Positions 42,274 through 51,455 of a stretch of DNA of 64,000 nucleotides are shown in pieces; position 1 is the first letter of the stretch, and each line of letters begins with the position of its first letter. Position numbers and translations under genes: made by a program. The notes below the pieces were generated by a model. It saw only the letters and a list, made by a program, of their open reading frames with translations. It did no database searches and had not been told where the DNA came from. This stretch comes from Anaerolineae bacterium (lineage in GTDB: Bacteria; Chloroflexota; Anaerolineae; B4-G1; DUEL01), in contig JANXCY010000001.1 in the NCBI GenBank assembly GCA_025060135.1, forward strand, positions 77,226 to 141,225, in the 5' to 3' direction.

Positions 42274-43045
42274 GAAAGACCAAAACATCATTCCCCTGAT
42301 CCGCCAGCAACTGCCGGAATTGATCCGCCGCGACCCGGAAATTCGGGCCTGGGTCCTGCAGATGGCAGAGGAACGCTTCGCGGATCGGGTCCAGACGGAC
42401 CGACGTTTTGCGCAGATGCTGGCCGAAGGGCGCCAGGAACGGGAGGAGTGGAACCGTCGCTGGGAGGAACAGCGCGCCGAGTGGGAGCGCCGCTGGGAAG
42501 AATCGGAGCGGCGCTGGGCCGACTGGGAACAGCGCTGGGAGGAACAACGGGCGGATTGGGAGCGCCGCTGGCAGGAAATGCGCGAGGACTGGGAACGTCG
42601 CTGGCGGGATCATCAGGATATCCTCAGGACACTGACCCAGCGGATAGATACCGGTATCAGCGCCATCGGTGCTCGCTGGGGTATCTTTGCGGAGTCCGCC
42701 TTCCGCAGCGGCATCCAGGCCATCCTGGAGGAGAGTTTCGGTGTCCAGGTCCTTCGGTATCAGGCCTACGACGAGGCTGGCGAGGTGTTTGGGCGCCCCG
42801 ACCAGGTGGAACTGGACCGCCTCATTCGGAATCACACGCTGATCGTTTGCGAGATCAAGTCCTCCATAAGCCGCTCGGATATGCACGCCTTTGACCGGAA
42901 GGTTCGCTTCTACGAGCGGCGGGAAGGTCGGCAAGCCGACTGCAAGATCGTCATCTCCCCGATGGTGGAAGAACAGGCGATGCGGCTTGCCCAGCAGGAA
43001 CTGGGCATTGAGGTGGATACTTACGCCGATGAGGTTCCGCTATAG
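42263..43045 (+). CDS. Second coiled-coil, PD-(D/E)XK-like protein
   Basis: The 260-residue protein is a paralogue of the one at 35975. A helical start (NIIPLIRQQLPELIRRDPEI) leads into a Trp/Arg/Glu-rich coiled coil (about 60-125) with repeated WERRWEE and WADWEQRW units, then ISAIGARWGIFAESAFRSGI. The nuclease-like core follows with FGRPDQVELDRLIRN and CEIKSSISRSDM, in which the Glu-x-Lys is intact. The ATG at 42263 lies 8 bases after GAGG and inside the end of receptor 2, so translation is coupled. Nuclease activity is a structural inference only, and such folds can also serve purely for binding. Confidence 0.75.
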   Translation: MAVEKDQNIIPLIRQQLPELIRRDPEIRAWVLQMAEERFADRVQTDRRFAQMLAEGRQEREEWNRRWEEQRAEWERRWEESERRWADWEQRWEEQRADWERRWQEMREDWERRWRDHQDILRTLTQRIDTGISAIGARWGIFAESAFRSGIQAILEESFGVQVLRYQAYDEAGEVFGRPDQVELDRLIRNHTLIVCEIKSSISRSDMHAFDRKVRFYERREGRQADCKIVISPMVEEQAMRLAQQELGIEVDTYADEVPL

Positions 43046-43061
43046 CGGTGAGGTGAACCCT

Positions 43062-44900
43062 ATGGAGCGCTTTTCTTTCCGACAGTTTTTGAACACCCTG
43101 GGTGGCCGGTTGATTGGCCTGGTTCTCTTCCTCATCGTCATCGCCATCGCTGGTGGCATTATCATCGGCGTCCAATTGCTCCGCATTCGCGCGGCGGTGA
43201 ATGTGATGGAGGAAACGACCCGATCGCTGGAAGTGGCCATGCTGGTCGCCCGGGAGACGACGAGCCTGGTCCTGCGCGTCTGGGAAGACATGGAAGGCGG
43301 GGTTTCTCTGGAGGAGTTAAAACGGGATATTTCCCCCTCCGTGATCGCTATAGAGACCTATCAGCAGGCCCTTCGGGACCAGGCCCGGTCTCTGCCGGTG
43401 GGGGATAGGCTCCGGGTCAGTATGGAGATTGTGGCGGATCGTTCGGTCAGCGTGTCCAGAGTGGCATACCCCGTGATCCAGGCAATAGAGGCCGGTCGGT
43501 GGGTGTCCGCCCGGTACTTGTTGCAAGCGATGGCGACCCATAACCGGCTGATGGAAGAGGAGGTAACGAGGATGGTCGCTCTGGCCCGGGAGCGCCACGG
43601 GCAGGCCATGGTGGAAGCCCGACGGGCGGCCCGGGGAGTGCTTATTGTTGTCCCGGTAGCGGCGGTAACGGTCATCCTGGCAGCGATCGTGGCTGGAACA
43701 GTGGCTCTGCGCGGCGTGGTGACCGGGATGCGCACGCTCTCCGTCTCTGCCCGCCGATTGGCAGAGGGCCATCTGGAAGAACGGGTCCCCGTTCGGGGGT
43801 TGGAGGAATTCCGCTTCCTGGCCCGCACGCTCAACGAGATGGCTGCTGAAATCCAGGGCCTCTACACCGGACTGGAGCATCTGGTGGCCCAACGCACTGC
43901 TGAATTGGCCCGCCGAACCGCGCAACTGGAAGCCGCGGCTACAGTGGCCCGTCGCGCTGCCGAAATCCGGGATGTGGATACGCTCCTGAATGAGACGGTG
44001 CGCCTGATCTCCGACCGTTTCGGCTTTTACCACGCGGGCATCTTTCTGGTGGACGAAGCCGGAGAGTATGCGGTTCTGCGGGCGGCCTCTTCGGAAGGCG
44101 GGCAGCGGATGCTGGCCCGGGGTCACCGATTGGCCGTGGGCCGGGTCGGTATTGTGGGATACGTGGCGGGGACGGGAAAGCCGCGCATCGCGCTGGACGT
44201 GGGCGCCGATGCTGTCTTCTTTGATAACCCCGACCTGCCGTTGACCCGTTCCGAGATGGCGGTGCCGTTGAAGGTGGGAGAGCGAGTCATCGGTGTGCTG
44301 GATGTCCAATCTGAAAAACCGGCGGCTTTCGCGGAAGAGGATGTGGCGATCCTGCAAACCCTGGCGGATCAGATTGCTCTGGCGATAGAGAATACCCGTC
44401 TGCTGGAGGAAAGCCGTCGGACGCTGGAGGAACTGGAGCGGCTATATGGGGAGCGGGTGCGCGAGGCCTGGCGTAGGTGGGCTGTGGCTCGTCCGACCGC
44501 TTACCGCTATACGGGCATAGATGTGGAGCCCCTGCCAGCACCGATCCCGCTGACCGACGAAGAGGACGGTCGGCGGCTGGCCGTACCCATCCGTCTCTGG
44601 GGACAGACCATCGGGTCGATTCTGCTTCACCGTACAAAGGAGCAACCCCTGTGGTCGCCGGAGGAGCGGCGGCTGGCGGAGGAGATCGGTGATCAGATTG
44701 CCCTGGCGCTGGAGAATGCCCGGCTGATCGCAGAGACTGAGAGTCGGGCTGCCCGCGAACACATGCTCAGCGAGATCACCTCCCGTCTGACACGTTCGCT
44801 GGATATAGATGCCCTGCTGGAAACAGCGGTGAGAGAGTTGGCCCAATTGCCGCAGGTGGCAGAGGTAGCGGTGTACGTGGGAGGCCCGGAAGAGCAGTAA
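43062..44900 (+). CDS. Membrane receptor with helical sensor, HAMP and GAF (receptor 3)
   Basis: The 612-residue protein has helix one at 12-36, an all-helical extracellular part (about 37-188, four-helix-bundle type), helix two (190-215), HAMP (217-268, RLAEGHLEERVPVRGLEEFR), a coiled coil, the shared GAF (300-447), the shortened GAF (460-560) and the shared tail (563-612). It has no catalytic or methyl-accepting region. Its membrane part is very similar to that of receptor 6 at 51456, so the two come from a recent duplication. A GAGGTG ribosome site precedes the ATG, which lies 16 bases after the previous stop. Confidence 0.88.
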   Translation: MERFSFRQFLNTLGGRLIGLVLFLIVIAIAGGIIIGVQLLRIRAAVNVMEETTRSLEVAMLVARETTSLVLRVWEDMEGGVSLEELKRDISPSVIAIETYQQALRDQARSLPVGDRLRVSMEIVADRSVSVSRVAYPVIQAIEAGRWVSARYLLQAMATHNRLMEEEVTRMVALARERHGQAMVEARRAARGVLIVVPVAAVTVILAAIVAGTVALRGVVTGMRTLSVSARRLAEGHLEERVPVRGLEEFRFLARTLNEMAAEIQGLYTGLEHLVAQRTAELARRTAQLEAAATVARRAAEIRDVDTLLNETVRLISDRFGFYHAGIFLVDEAGEYAVLRAASSEGGQRMLARGHRLAVGRVGIVGYVAGTGKPRIALDVGADAVFFDNPDLPLTRSEMAVPLKVGERVIGVLDVQSEKPAAFAEEDVAILQTLADQIALAIENTRLLEESRRTLEELERLYGERVREAWRRWAVARPTAYRYTGIDVEPLPAPIPLTDEEDGRRLAVPIRLWGQTIGSILLHRTKEQPLWSPEERRLAEEIGDQIALALENARLIAETESRAAREHMLSEITSRLTRSLDIDALLETAVRELAQLPQVAEVAVYVGGPEEQ

Positions 44901-44958
44901 TCGGGCCGGACCTGCCCTTACCTTGCGAGGGTCCGTATCTGGTGGACAAAGGAGACCC

Positions 44959-46107
44959 ATGGAGCGCTACGACATCCTCATCGTCGGTGCCGGGCCTGCT
45001 GGAATCTCTACCGCTCTGTACCTGCAACAAATCGCACCGGAACGGGTATCCCGTACGTTGGTGTTGGAGAAGGCGCGGCATCCCCGCCCGAAAATCTGCG
45101 CCGGTGGCGTGATGCCCGATGGAGTCCGACTGCTGCGCGGGTTGGGGTTGGACATCCGGGACATCCCAGCCACACCGGTGAACCTGGTCCAATTCGGCTA
45201 CAACGACCAGGGAGTGGTGTTTGAGGAGGAAGGGGAGAACACACCGTTCCACTTCTATATCGTTCTGCGGGAGGAGTTGGACGCCTGGCTGGTGGCCAGG
45301 GCCCGGGAGCGAGGCATTGGGATCCTGGAAGAAAGTCCGGTTAGAAAAGTATCGCGGAGCGGGGATTGGATAGAAGTAGCCACAGAGCATCAGACCTATC
45401 AAGCCCGGGTGGTGGTAGGCGCCGACGGGGCCCAAAGCGTGGTTCGCCGGGCCATTGGGGGTGGGAAAGCCCGATATGCTCGCGCGCTTCAGGTCTGGGC
45501 ACCGCCCCCTCCGGGCCACCCACTCCATCGGGAGCGGGGGGTCTACTTTGACTTTCAGTATGTCCCCCAGGGTATTCCGGGATACATCTGGGATTTCCCC
45601 GTCCAGATCCGGGGGCAGGCCATGCGGTGTTGGGGCATCTACGATAGCCATGTGCTCTCCGGGAAAGCCGAACGACGGATTCGGGAGGCATTTTATGAAC
45701 GCCTGGCTCATTATGGCTATCGTCCCGAGGAGCATCGGCTATACGGAGGCGTGATCCATCATTTTTATCCGGACAACGTCTTCTCTGTGCCAGGGGTTCT
45801 ACTGGTGGGGGATGCGGCCGGTGTGGACGCGCTTTTTGGTGAGGGGATCAGCCCGGCGCTGGGCTATGGGAAAATCGCAGCCCAGACTATTGCCGATGCC
45901 TTTGCCCGAGAGGATTTCTCCTTCCGGGACTACCGGGAGCGGGTGATGAAGAGCGGCCTGGGGACACTGCTGATGCAACGCCTGCGGATTGCTTCCATCC
46001 TGTATCGCCTGCGATCTCCAGTACTCCAGCGCTTCATCTGGTTACGTTGTGCCGGGGCAGTACGCTGGTCCATCCGGCGGATGATGGACTGGGCGGCTCG
46101 CGGATAG
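44959..46107 (+). CDS. Geranylgeranyl-reductase-family FAD-dependent oxidoreductase
   Basis: The 382-residue flavoprotein has the FAD-binding Rossmann motif DILIVGAGPAGISTALYL at the start, KICAGGVMPDG, VVVGADGAQSVVRRA and the second FAD motif VLLVGDAAGVDALFGEGISP. These mark the ChlP/GGR group of the PHBH fold, which reduces isoprenoid double bonds or hydroxylates lipids and quinones. A Trp/Tyr-rich middle (YFDFQYVPQGIPGYIWDFP) fits the family's active-site lid. AAAGGAGA precedes the ATG. It lies among receptor genes on the same strand, an unusual place for a lipid-modifying enzyme. The substrate is unknown. Confidence 0.85.
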   Translation: MERYDILIVGAGPAGISTALYLQQIAPERVSRTLVLEKARHPRPKICAGGVMPDGVRLLRGLGLDIRDIPATPVNLVQFGYNDQGVVFEEEGENTPFHFYIVLREELDAWLVARARERGIGILEESPVRKVSRSGDWIEVATEHQTYQARVVVGADGAQSVVRRAIGGGKARYARALQVWAPPPPGHPLHRERGVYFDFQYVPQGIPGYIWDFPVQIRGQAMRCWGIYDSHVLSGKAERRIREAFYERLAHYGYRPEEHRLYGGVIHHFYPDNVFSVPGVLLVGDAAGVDALFGEGISPALGYGKIAAQTIADAFAREDFSFRDYRERVMKSGLGTLLMQRLRIASILYRLRSPVLQRFIWLRCAGAVRWSIRRMMDWAARG

Positions 46108-46131
46108 TCCGTTTCATCTGGGGAGGCGGTG

Positions 46132-47871
46132 ATGAATTCAATGGGCTGGCGGGACAGACTCCGGGAGGCATTGGAGCGATGGGTTGCCGTGCGCGCTATG
46201 GATGAGGAGGAAGCCCGGTTGGGCCGCCTCTTCAACATCCTGATGCTGATCAGCACCGGGATCGTGAGCGCGATTTCCGTGGTGTTCATTGGGATATGGG
46301 TTGCGGGACTCAGCCAACTGACCACTGTGGCCGTTGGGCTGTTGTTTCCGGGCTTCTTTATCCCATTTTCTCTGATCTGTCTGGCGCTGGCCAAGCGGGG
46401 ACGGGTCCGGCCCATCGCGGTGGTTTACGTTGGGGTTAACTTGGTCAGTATTGCGCTAGCGGCGCTCCTGTTCGGAGGATTCCGGTCTCCAGCGTTTGTG
46501 CTCTTTATCTGGACGATTAGCGTCGCGGGCATCGTTCTGAGCCCGGTATCCGCGCTCCTGATGACCGGCACTGTGGTTGTGTTTTTCTTCCTGCTTTTGG
46601 GGCTGGAGGTGTTGGGGATATATGCTCCCCCTGTTCCGATTCCTTTCCAGGTAGAGGAAATCGGTTTCATCTCCTTTACATTGATTGTTCTGGTTTCTAC
46701 AGTGGGCCTGCTGACCTATCTCAACATGCGCAGCCTGCGGGACACATTGGAGCGTCTGCGGATGACCACTCGGGAACTGGAGGAGCAGCGGCGCTCGCTG
46801 GAAGACCAGGTGGCCGCTCGTACCGCTGATCTGGTCCGTCGCTCGGCCCAACTGGAAGCCGCGGCTCAGGTGGCCCGCGAGGCAACCGCTCTGCGCGACC
46901 CCCAGGCCCTGCTGGAGACAGTGGTTCGTCTCATTGCCGACCGGTTCGGCTTTTACCATGTGGGCATTTTCCTGATGGATGAACGGGGAGCATACGCCGT
47001 TCTCCAGGCGGCCTCATCGGAAGGTGGTCAGCGGATGCTGGCCCGGGGTTATCGGCTGGAAGTGGGCCAGGTCAGTATCGTCGGCTCCGTGGCGAAGACC
47101 GGTCAACCCCGGATTGTCCGGGATGTAGGAGCCGATGCCGTCTTCTTGGATAACCCCGATTTACCACTGACCCGTTCAGAGATGGCGCTGCCGCTGCGGG
47201 TGGGAGGACGGACCATTGGCGTGCTGGACGTGCAGTCGGAGGAGCCCGAAGCCTTTACTCAGGAAGACGTGGCGGTTTTGCAGACTATGGCTGACCAGAT
47301 TGCGCTGGCGATAGAGAACGCCCGCGCCCTGGAGCAGATGCAGCGGACCCTGCAGGAACTGGAGCGGGTGTACGGCGAGTATACCCGGGAGGCCTGGCGA
47401 GCCGTGCGGCGGTTCCGTCGGTGGGTGGGCCGCCGCTATCGCCGCCTGCTCCCCGAGCCAGCCGAGGAATTGCCGGAAGAGGCCCAGCAGGCCCTCGCCG
47501 AGGGACGCCCGGTCCTCCAGCCGATTCACGAAGCGGGCGATGGCCGGGTGGTTGGTACCCTCCTGGCCGTTCCCATGAAACTGCGGGGTCAGGTGATTGG
47601 CGCGTTGAATCTCCGCTTCGCGACGCCGGAAGTGATGCCTGAAACCGTACGGATTGTTGAGGAGATTGCCGACCGGCTGGCCCTGGCGCTGGAGAACGCC
47701 CGTCTCCTGGAGGAGACCCGTCGCCGCGCGGAGCAGGAACGTCGGATCGGCGAGATTTCCCAGAAGTTGACCACCTCCGTCTACATGGAACGGATTCTCC
47801 AGATTGCGGCTGAGGAACTCAATCAGGCTCTCGGAGGGGCGGAGGTTACTATCCAGATCCTCCCAGGGTGA
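46132..47871 (+). CDS. Six-helix membrane receptor with GAF domains (receptor 4)
   Basis: The 579-residue protein carries about six membrane helices in residues 27-195 (LFNILMLISTGIVSAISVVF, LTTVAVGLLFPGFFIPFSLI, LLMTGTVVVFFFLLLGLEVL), a coiled coil (200-245), the shared GAF block (250-400, FGFYHVGIFLMDERGAYAVL), the shortened GAF (404-523) and the shared tail (527-579). It resembles receptor 2 in plan but is shorter. No catalytic domain is present. The ATG at 46132 follows GGGGAGG, and a GTG one codon earlier is possible. It starts 24 bases after the flavoprotein gene. Confidence 0.85.
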   Translation: MNSMGWRDRLREALERWVAVRAMDEEEARLGRLFNILMLISTGIVSAISVVFIGIWVAGLSQLTTVAVGLLFPGFFIPFSLICLALAKRGRVRPIAVVYVGVNLVSIALAALLFGGFRSPAFVLFIWTISVAGIVLSPVSALLMTGTVVVFFFLLLGLEVLGIYAPPVPIPFQVEEIGFISFTLIVLVSTVGLLTYLNMRSLRDTLERLRMTTRELEEQRRSLEDQVAARTADLVRRSAQLEAAAQVAREATALRDPQALLETVVRLIADRFGFYHVGIFLMDERGAYAVLQAASSEGGQRMLARGYRLEVGQVSIVGSVAKTGQPRIVRDVGADAVFLDNPDLPLTRSEMALPLRVGGRTIGVLDVQSEEPEAFTQEDVAVLQTMADQIALAIENARALEQMQRTLQELERVYGEYTREAWRAVRRFRRWVGRRYRRLLPEPAEELPEEAQQALAEGRPVLQPIHEAGDGRVVGTLLAVPMKLRGQVIGALNLRFATPEVMPETVRIVEEIADRLALALENARLLEETRRRAEQERRIGEISQKLTTSVYMERILQIAAEELNQALGGAEVTIQILPG

Positions 47872-47889
47872 TCCAGACAAAGGAGACGT

Positions 47890-48903
47890 ATGGCACAGTA
47901 CCCAGTGGTTCGCAAAGCATGTCGGTATCTTGGGATAGCGCTCATGCTGGTGTTGGTCGGCAGCGGGGTGAGTTGCCGTCCCAGCCCCAAGGTCTACCGG
48001 GTAGGTGTCCTCTCCGGGCTGGCATTTATCGCGCCGGCTGTGGACGGGTTCAAAACCCGGATGACCGAGTTGGGCTACGTGGAGGGGCAGAACATCTTGT
48101 ATGATGTGCAGAGTGCCACAGTCGATGTCGCGGCCTACCGGCGTATTCTGCAGCAGTTTGTGGAAAACCAGGTCGACCTGATTTTCGTGTTCCCCACTGA
48201 AGCAACGCTGGAGGCGAAAGCGGCCACTCAAGGCACCGACATCCCTGTGGTGTTCTGCTACGTGGTGGTAGAGGATACCGGTGTCGTGAACAGCGTCCGG
48301 GAACCGGGAGGCAATATCACCGGTGTCCGGTATCCTGGCCCGGAGATTATGCTGAAACGGTTTGAGGTCATGCAGAGGATCGCGCCCCATGCCCGGCGTA
48401 TCCTGCTCCCATACTGGCGCAACTACCCTACCATCCCCAGTCAGTTAAAGGTACTGCGCCCGGCAGCAGAAGCTGTCGGCGTCTCCCTGATCGAAGCCCC
48501 CATAGAGAGCGCAGCGGAACTGGAACAGGTGTTGCAGTCGCATCGGTTAGCCGATGGAAGCCTGGACATAGATGCGATCCTCTTTATGAACGACCCCGTC
48601 GCTATTATGCCGGAAACGTTCCTGGTTGCGGCCCGATTTGCGGATCAGCATCGGATTCCCATCGGCGGGGCTCCGATGGAAGTGGAGAATTACCGGCCTC
48701 TTTACGACCTGTTGGTGGATCCGTATACATCCGGGAGATTGGCTGCCTTCCTGGCGGATAAGATTCTCCGTGGCACTCCGGCGGGTACTCTGCCGGTGGT
48801 TTCGCCGGAACCCTACCTGCGGATTAACTACCGGCGCGCGCTGGAGTTGGGACTGCTGGTACCGGAAAGTCTGCTGGCGGAGGCTGATGAAGTCCTCCGA
48901 TGA
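47890..48903 (+). CDS. Orphan ABC-type substrate-binding protein (PF04392-like)
   Basis: The 337-residue protein starts with a signal peptide (YLGIALMLVLVGSGVSC) whose Cys at about residue 29 suggests a lipoprotein, though the lipobox is imperfect. The mature part has two alpha/beta lobes: VYRVGVLSGLAFIAPAVDGF, ELGYVEGQNILYD, VDLIFVFPTEATLEAKAA, IPVVFCYVVVEDTG and LRINYRRALELGLLVPE. This matches the TrpX-like ABC_sub_bind family. No permease or ATPase is nearby. It lies between two receptors and just ahead of a dCache receptor, so it may present a ligand to a receptor instead of an importer. Confidence 0.85.
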   Translation: MAQYPVVRKACRYLGIALMLVLVGSGVSCRPSPKVYRVGVLSGLAFIAPAVDGFKTRMTELGYVEGQNILYDVQSATVDVAAYRRILQQFVENQVDLIFVFPTEATLEAKAATQGTDIPVVFCYVVVEDTGVVNSVREPGGNITGVRYPGPEIMLKRFEVMQRIAPHARRILLPYWRNYPTIPSQLKVLRPAAEAVGVSLIEAPIESAAELEQVLQSHRLADGSLDIDAILFMNDPVAIMPETFLVAARFADQHRIPIGGAPMEVENYRPLYDLLVDPYTSGRLAAFLADKILRGTPAGTLPVVSPEPYLRINYRRALELGLLVPESLLAEADEVLR

Positions 48904-49040
48904 GCGGAGAGCAATTCTGGTCCCACGGCATTCCGTTGCTCGTGCTTCGGTGTGTGCGCCTGTTCCAGCATGCTCTGATACATCTGGGCGGAGCAAGGTT
49001 TTATCTTCCGCCTGCCGGATGAAGGGAATGGGGAGGAAAT

Positions 49041-51335
49041 ATGCCGGAAGAACGAGAACGACCGCGTCCCCGGACTCGCAGTCTGGTTGCTGTATTGACC
49101 ACTGCGCTGCTGGCGTTGAGCGTATCCACGTTGCTGGTCGTCAGCGGATTCCAGGTTTTTACCTTCGTGCGGGCCTATCAGGAATTTGTGATCCGTCAGC
49201 AGCAGTTGATCACTCAGGATGTAGCGCGAACGGTTACCGATTTCATCCAGGACCATTTCCGGGTTCTGGAAGCGACTACCCGGGTCACCAAAGTGCTCTG
49301 GTCCGCCCCTCAGGCCCAACAGGATTTTCTGATTTATCTCATGAGTCTCCAGCCGTCCATTCGCCATCTGGTGCTCCTGAATTACCGGGGATGGAAACTG
49401 GCCGAATATGCCCGGGCATCCATGCCGTCGGCGAAAAGCCCTCTGGAGCGCCTCAGTGCAGACTGGTTAGACCAGGTTAACAGGGGGCAGAGGTACATCA
49501 GTCCGGTGTACGTGGACGAGCGAACCAGCGAGCCGATGGTCGTCATCGCAGTGCCGGTTACCAACATCCTTGGAGACATCCAGGGTGCTTTGGTGGCTGA
49601 GGTCAATCTGAAATTCATGTGGGACCTGGTAGACCGGCTGAGGGTGGGGGATACGGGGTTTGCGTACGTGGTGGACCGGGATGGCAACCTTCTGGCGTTC
49701 AGAGATATTGCCCGGGTTCTTCAAGGTGAGAATGTCGCGTATCTGAAAGAGGTCGGCGAGTTCGTCGGCAGTCTGGCGCCGGTGGATGAGACAGGTGCGA
49801 GCATCTCTCGGGGGATTGAGGGCACCCTGGTAGTAGCTACCTATGCTCCCCTGGGGACACCGGACTGGGCAGTGGTGACGGAAATCCCTGTGGCAGAGGC
49901 GTATCGCCCGATCATTAACTCGTTGATTCTCGTGGGGGCTGTGCTGGTGACCGTGATCGTGATTGTGGGAGGGTTCAGCAACCAGATTGCCCGCCGGTTG
50001 AGTGCTCCGCTGCGTCAACTGGCCTCTATTTCCAGCCGGATTGCGGGGGGTGAACTGAGCCTGGAGGCGCGCGTGGAACGGGGGCCAGCTGAGGTTGTCT
50101 CGCTGGCCCAGGCGTTCAATCAGATGACAGCCCGATTGCGCGAGCTGATCAGCGGCCTGGAGCAGCAGGTGGCGGCCCGCACGGCTGCCCTGACCCGCCG
50201 CACGACGGAACTGGAGGCTGCCGCCTACGTAGCCCGCCGGGCCGCCGAAATCCGCCGAATGGATATGCTCTTGAACGAGACGGTGCGGGTAATTTCTGAT
50301 CGTTTTGGTTTTTACCATGCGGGGATCTTCCTGATAGATGAAGGGGGAGAATATGCCGTTCTCCACGCGGCTTCTTCGGAGGGCGGGCAACGGATGCTGG
50401 CCCGGGGCCACCGGCTGGAAGTGGGCCGGGTTGGTATTGTCGGCTATGTGGCGGGAACGGGTCAGCCCCGCATCGCGCTGGATGTGGGGGCAGATGCCGT
50501 CTTCTTTGATAACCCGGACCTCCCGGAGACCCGTTCGGAAATGGCGTTGCCGCTGAAAATCGGCGACCGGGTCATCGGTGTGCTGGATGTCCAGTCTCGA
50601 GAGCCGGCCGCGTTTACCGATGAGGATGTGGCGATTCTCCAGGTGATGGCCGACCAGATCGCCCTGGCCATTGAGAATGCCCGCCTGCTGGAGGAAGCCG
50701 AACGGGCCCTGGCGGAAGTTCGGGCTCTCTACGGCGAATATCTTCGGGGTGCCTGGCGACAACTGGCCCGTCGCCAGAGGACGCTGGGATACCGTCGTAC
50801 CATCCAGGGTGGCCGGTTCCTGACCCCCGAGGAAGTCCAATCGCTGCAAGAGGACCCGACGGTCTGGCCTGTCCTGGCGCGGGGAGAAATTCACGTGCAA
50901 GCGGCTTCGGACGATGGGGGCGAGGCCCGACTTCTGGCTCCCGTACGGTTGCAGGAGCAGGTCATCGGGGTGCTGCAGATCAGGCCACCCGTCCGGAATT
51001 ATCGCTGGTCGCCCGAAGAAATCGCGCTGGTCCGCTCTATTGCCGACCGGCTGGCCCTGGCGCTGGAGAACGCCCGCCTCTTGGAGGAGACCCGTCGTCG
51101 CGCCGAGCGAGACCGGCTGATTGCCGAAATTACTGCCCGAGTGCGCGCGTCCCTGGACCCGAAAATCGTCTTGCAGACCGCAGTGAAGGAACTGGGACAG
51201 GCCCTGGGCGTGAGCCGAGTACTCTTGCAAATGGGTACGGAACTCTCCCTTCAGGGTGATGGTGCTCAACCCGATGTGGAGGGCAATGGACGGAGTGAAG
51301 CCCAGCCGGAGGAATCTCCTCGGAAACCTGACTGA
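49041..51335 (+). CDS. Membrane receptor with dCache, HAMP and GAF domains (receptor 5)
   Basis: The 764-residue protein has helix one at 16-38, an extracellular dCache sensor (about 45-290, with LVLLNYRGWKLAEYAR, YISPVYVDERTSEPMVVIAV and DTGFAYVVDRDGNLLAF), helix two (292-312), HAMP (313-370), a coiled coil, the shared GAF (400-550), the shortened GAF (555-680) and the shared tail (685-735). It ends in a hydrophilic 28-residue extension. dCache domains bind small molecules such as amino acids or carboxylates. It has no kinase. GGGGAGGAA precedes the ATG, 137 bases after the binding-protein gene. Confidence 0.88.
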   Translation: MPEERERPRPRTRSLVAVLTTALLALSVSTLLVVSGFQVFTFVRAYQEFVIRQQQLITQDVARTVTDFIQDHFRVLEATTRVTKVLWSAPQAQQDFLIYLMSLQPSIRHLVLLNYRGWKLAEYARASMPSAKSPLERLSADWLDQVNRGQRYISPVYVDERTSEPMVVIAVPVTNILGDIQGALVAEVNLKFMWDLVDRLRVGDTGFAYVVDRDGNLLAFRDIARVLQGENVAYLKEVGEFVGSLAPVDETGASISRGIEGTLVVATYAPLGTPDWAVVTEIPVAEAYRPIINSLILVGAVLVTVIVIVGGFSNQIARRLSAPLRQLASISSRIAGGELSLEARVERGPAEVVSLAQAFNQMTARLRELISGLEQQVAARTAALTRRTTELEAAAYVARRAAEIRRMDMLLNETVRVISDRFGFYHAGIFLIDEGGEYAVLHAASSEGGQRMLARGHRLEVGRVGIVGYVAGTGQPRIALDVGADAVFFDNPDLPETRSEMALPLKIGDRVIGVLDVQSREPAAFTDEDVAILQVMADQIALAIENARLLEEAERALAEVRALYGEYLRGAWRQLARRQRTLGYRRTIQGGRFLTPEEVQSLQEDPTVWPVLARGEIHVQAASDDGGEARLLAPVRLQEQVIGVLQIRPPVRNYRWSPEEIALVRSIADRLALALENARLLEETRRRAERDRLIAEITARVRASLDPKIVLQTAVKELGQALGVSRVLLQMGTELSLQGDGAQPDVEGNGRSEAQPEESPRKPD

Positions 51336-51455
51336 CAGGAAAAACGTCGTTTCGTGGCCCATGATGGCCCTGAATTTCGGGTAGGTGGGTCCCCGAGGGG
51401 TTGGGTTCTCCCCTGTACCGCCGATGGGTATGGCTGGAGGGAAGTGGAGGGATTC

